Assembly (NCBI RefSeq): GCF_051960575.1
Contig: NZ_JBQCEE010000171.1
Location: 1 to 13,921 of the forward strand
Direction of reading: 5' to 3'
DNA from: JBQCEE01 sp051960575
GTDB lineage: Bacteria; Actinomycetota; Actinomycetes; Mycobacteriales; Jatrophihabitantaceae
Length of the DNA stretch: 13,921 nucleotides
Positions 13,099-13,921 of this stretch are shown piece by piece. The position numbers were made by a program, and so were the translations under genes. Position 1 is the first letter of the stretch. Each line of letters starts with the position of its first letter. Below the pieces are notes generated by a model. The model was not told where the DNA came from. It ran no database searches and saw only the letters and a list, made by a program, of their open reading frames with translations.

Positions 13099-13161
13099 CC
13101 GCTTCCCCCCACCGGCAGTCACCCGGCGTGTCCGGAAATGACTGCGTGTGGGGGGAAGCGG
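13099..13161 (-). terminator. Long hairpin downstream of the primary sigma gene
   Basis: Perfect 14-base arms at 13099-13112 and 13148-13161 (CCGCTTCCCCCCAC and its complement) enclose a second pair, GCAGTCA at 13115-13121 with TGACTGC at 13139-13145. An inner CCGG/CCGG pair lies at 13123-13126 and 13132-13135. The whole forms one extended 63-base stem-loop 15 bases past the stop codon, and TGTCTTTG follows on the minus strand. It is very likely the sigma gene's terminator. Confidence 0.8.
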
Positions 13162-13176
13162 GTGATCGGTCGTGGA

Positions 13177-13921
13177 TCAGTCGAGGTAGTCGCGCAGCAC
13201 CTGCGAGCGCGACGGGTGCCGCAGCTTGCTCATCGTCTTCGACTCGATCTGGCGGATGCGCTCGCGGGTGACGCCGTAGACCTGGCCGATCTCGTCCAGG
13301 GTGCGCGGCTGGCCGTCGGTGAGACCGAAGCGCAGCTTCACCACGCCCGCCTCGCGCTCGCTCAGCGTCTGCAGCACCGACTGCAGCTGGTCCTGCAGCA
13401 GCGTGAACGACACGGCGTCGACGGCGACGACGGCCTCGGAGTCCTCGATGAAGTCGCCGAGCTGGCTGTCGCCCTCGTCGCCGATGGTCTGGTCGAGCGA
13501 GATCGGCTCACGCGCGTACTGCTGGATCTCCAGCACCTTGTCCGGCGTGATGTCCATTTCCTTGGCGAGCTCCTCGGGCGTGGGCTCGCGGCCGAGGTCC
13601 TGCAGCAGCTCGCGCTGGATGCGGCCGAGCTTGTTGATGACCTCGACCATGTGCACCGGAATGCGGATGGTGCGCGCCTGGTCGGCCATCGCGCGGGTGA
13701 TGGCCTGCCGGATCCACAACGTCGCGTAGGTCGAGAACTTGTAGCCCTTGGTGTAGTCGAACTTCTCGACCGCGCGGATCAGGCCGAGGTTGCCCTCCTG
13801 GATCAGGTCGAGGAAGGCCATGCCGCGGCCGGTGTAGCGCTTGGCCAGCGAGACGACCAGGCGCAGGTTGGCCTCGAGCAGGTGGTTCTTGGCCCGCTCG
13901 CCGTCGCGGACGATCCAGCGC
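13177..13921 (-). CDS. sigA: Primary RNA polymerase sigma factor SigA/HrdB, 5' part beyond window
   Basis: This is the housekeeping sigma factor, of which the C-terminal 247 residues are visible; the frame stays open to the right edge and the start is outside. It reads region 2 (from RDGERAKNHLLEANLRLVVSLAKRY through LDLIQEGNLGLIRAVEKFDY), region 3 (PVHMVEVINKL, ISLDQTIGDE) and region 4 (TLDEIGQVYGVTRERIRQIE), ending SQVLRDYLD. It is nearly identical to mycobacterial SigA and Streptomyces HrdB in these regions, and the DEGDSQLGDFIED segment marks a primary factor. The codon at 13717-13719 is TTG (Leu) where the family has Trp (TYATLWIRQ instead of TYATWWIRQ), so the tandem tryptophans used in promoter melting are reduced to one. 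The gene ends in a strong hairpin terminator. The paralogue at 3264-4451 keeps both tryptophans. Confidence 0.96.
   Translation of the reverse strand, partial: RWIVRDGERAKNHLLEANLRLVVSLAKRYTGRGMAFLDLIQEGNLGLIRAVEKFDYTKGYKFSTYATLWIRQAITRAMADQARTIRIPVHMVEVINKLGRIQRELLQDLGREPTPEELAKEMDITPDKVLEIQQYAREPISLDQTIGDEGDSQLGDFIEDSEAVVAVDAVSFTLLQDQLQSVLQTLSEREAGVVKLRFGLTDGQPRTLDEIGQVYGVTRERIRQIESKTMSKLRHPSRSQVLRDYLD

Noticed and set aside
1..13921. CRISPR arrays, tRNA or rRNA genes, insertion sequences, attachment sites
   Set aside because: I saw no regularly spaced repeats, cloverleaf sequences, transposase or integrase frames, or terminal inverted repeats. The repeats present are hairpins or promoter copies.

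Overview
The window is chromosomal DNA from a very GC-rich actinobacterium (Actinomycetota). The evidence is uniformly high GC with G/C-ending codons, an HrdB/SigA-type primary sigma factor, a SigB-like second sigma factor followed by an IdeR/DtxR iron regulator, and several small protein families (DUF3039, DUF3099, DUF4192, DUF7455) that I know mainly from this phylum. The block resembles the mycobacterial sigA-sigB-ideR neighbourhood. I cannot name the order or genus from sequence alone. I see no rRNA, tRNA, insertion sequence, prophage or CRISPR array.

Layout, left to right: a NUDIX hydrolase cut by the left edge (minus); an unrecognised helical protein and a DUF4192 protein (plus); the iron regulator ideR and the sigma factor sigB (minus, sigB upstream of ideR, with a hairpin between them); D-aminoacyl-tRNA deacylase and a two-domain methyltransferase (minus); DUF3099 and DUF3039 proteins (plus); a YihY/BrkB membrane protein (minus) whose 3' end overlaps DUF3039 tail to tail; a DEAD/DEAH helicase and a small zinc-finger-like DUF7455 protein (plus); an orphan LuxR-type response regulator with a degraded receiver (plus); a DUF3037 protein and a HipA-like kinase that overlap as a two-gene operon (minus); and the 3' two-thirds of the primary sigma factor gene, cut by the right edge (minus).

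The unifying theme appears to be transcriptional control and stress response. The DUF7455 gene has an exact match to the SigR/SigH thiol-stress promoter pattern (GGGAAT, 18 bases, GTTG), followed by a long leader that can fold into a three-way junction. The sigB gene has a similar promoter (GGGAAC, 19 bases, GTTG) and a second partial copy 55 bases downstream. Several genes start 6 to 8 bases after a TANNNT-like -10 box, which implies leaderless mRNAs. The visible part of the primary sigma factor has leucine where the family normally has the first of two tandem promoter-melting tryptophans, while the SigB paralogue keeps both. The HipA-like kinase/DUF3037 pair is the best candidate for an undescribed functional module. 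The window is otherwise an ordinary conserved core region.
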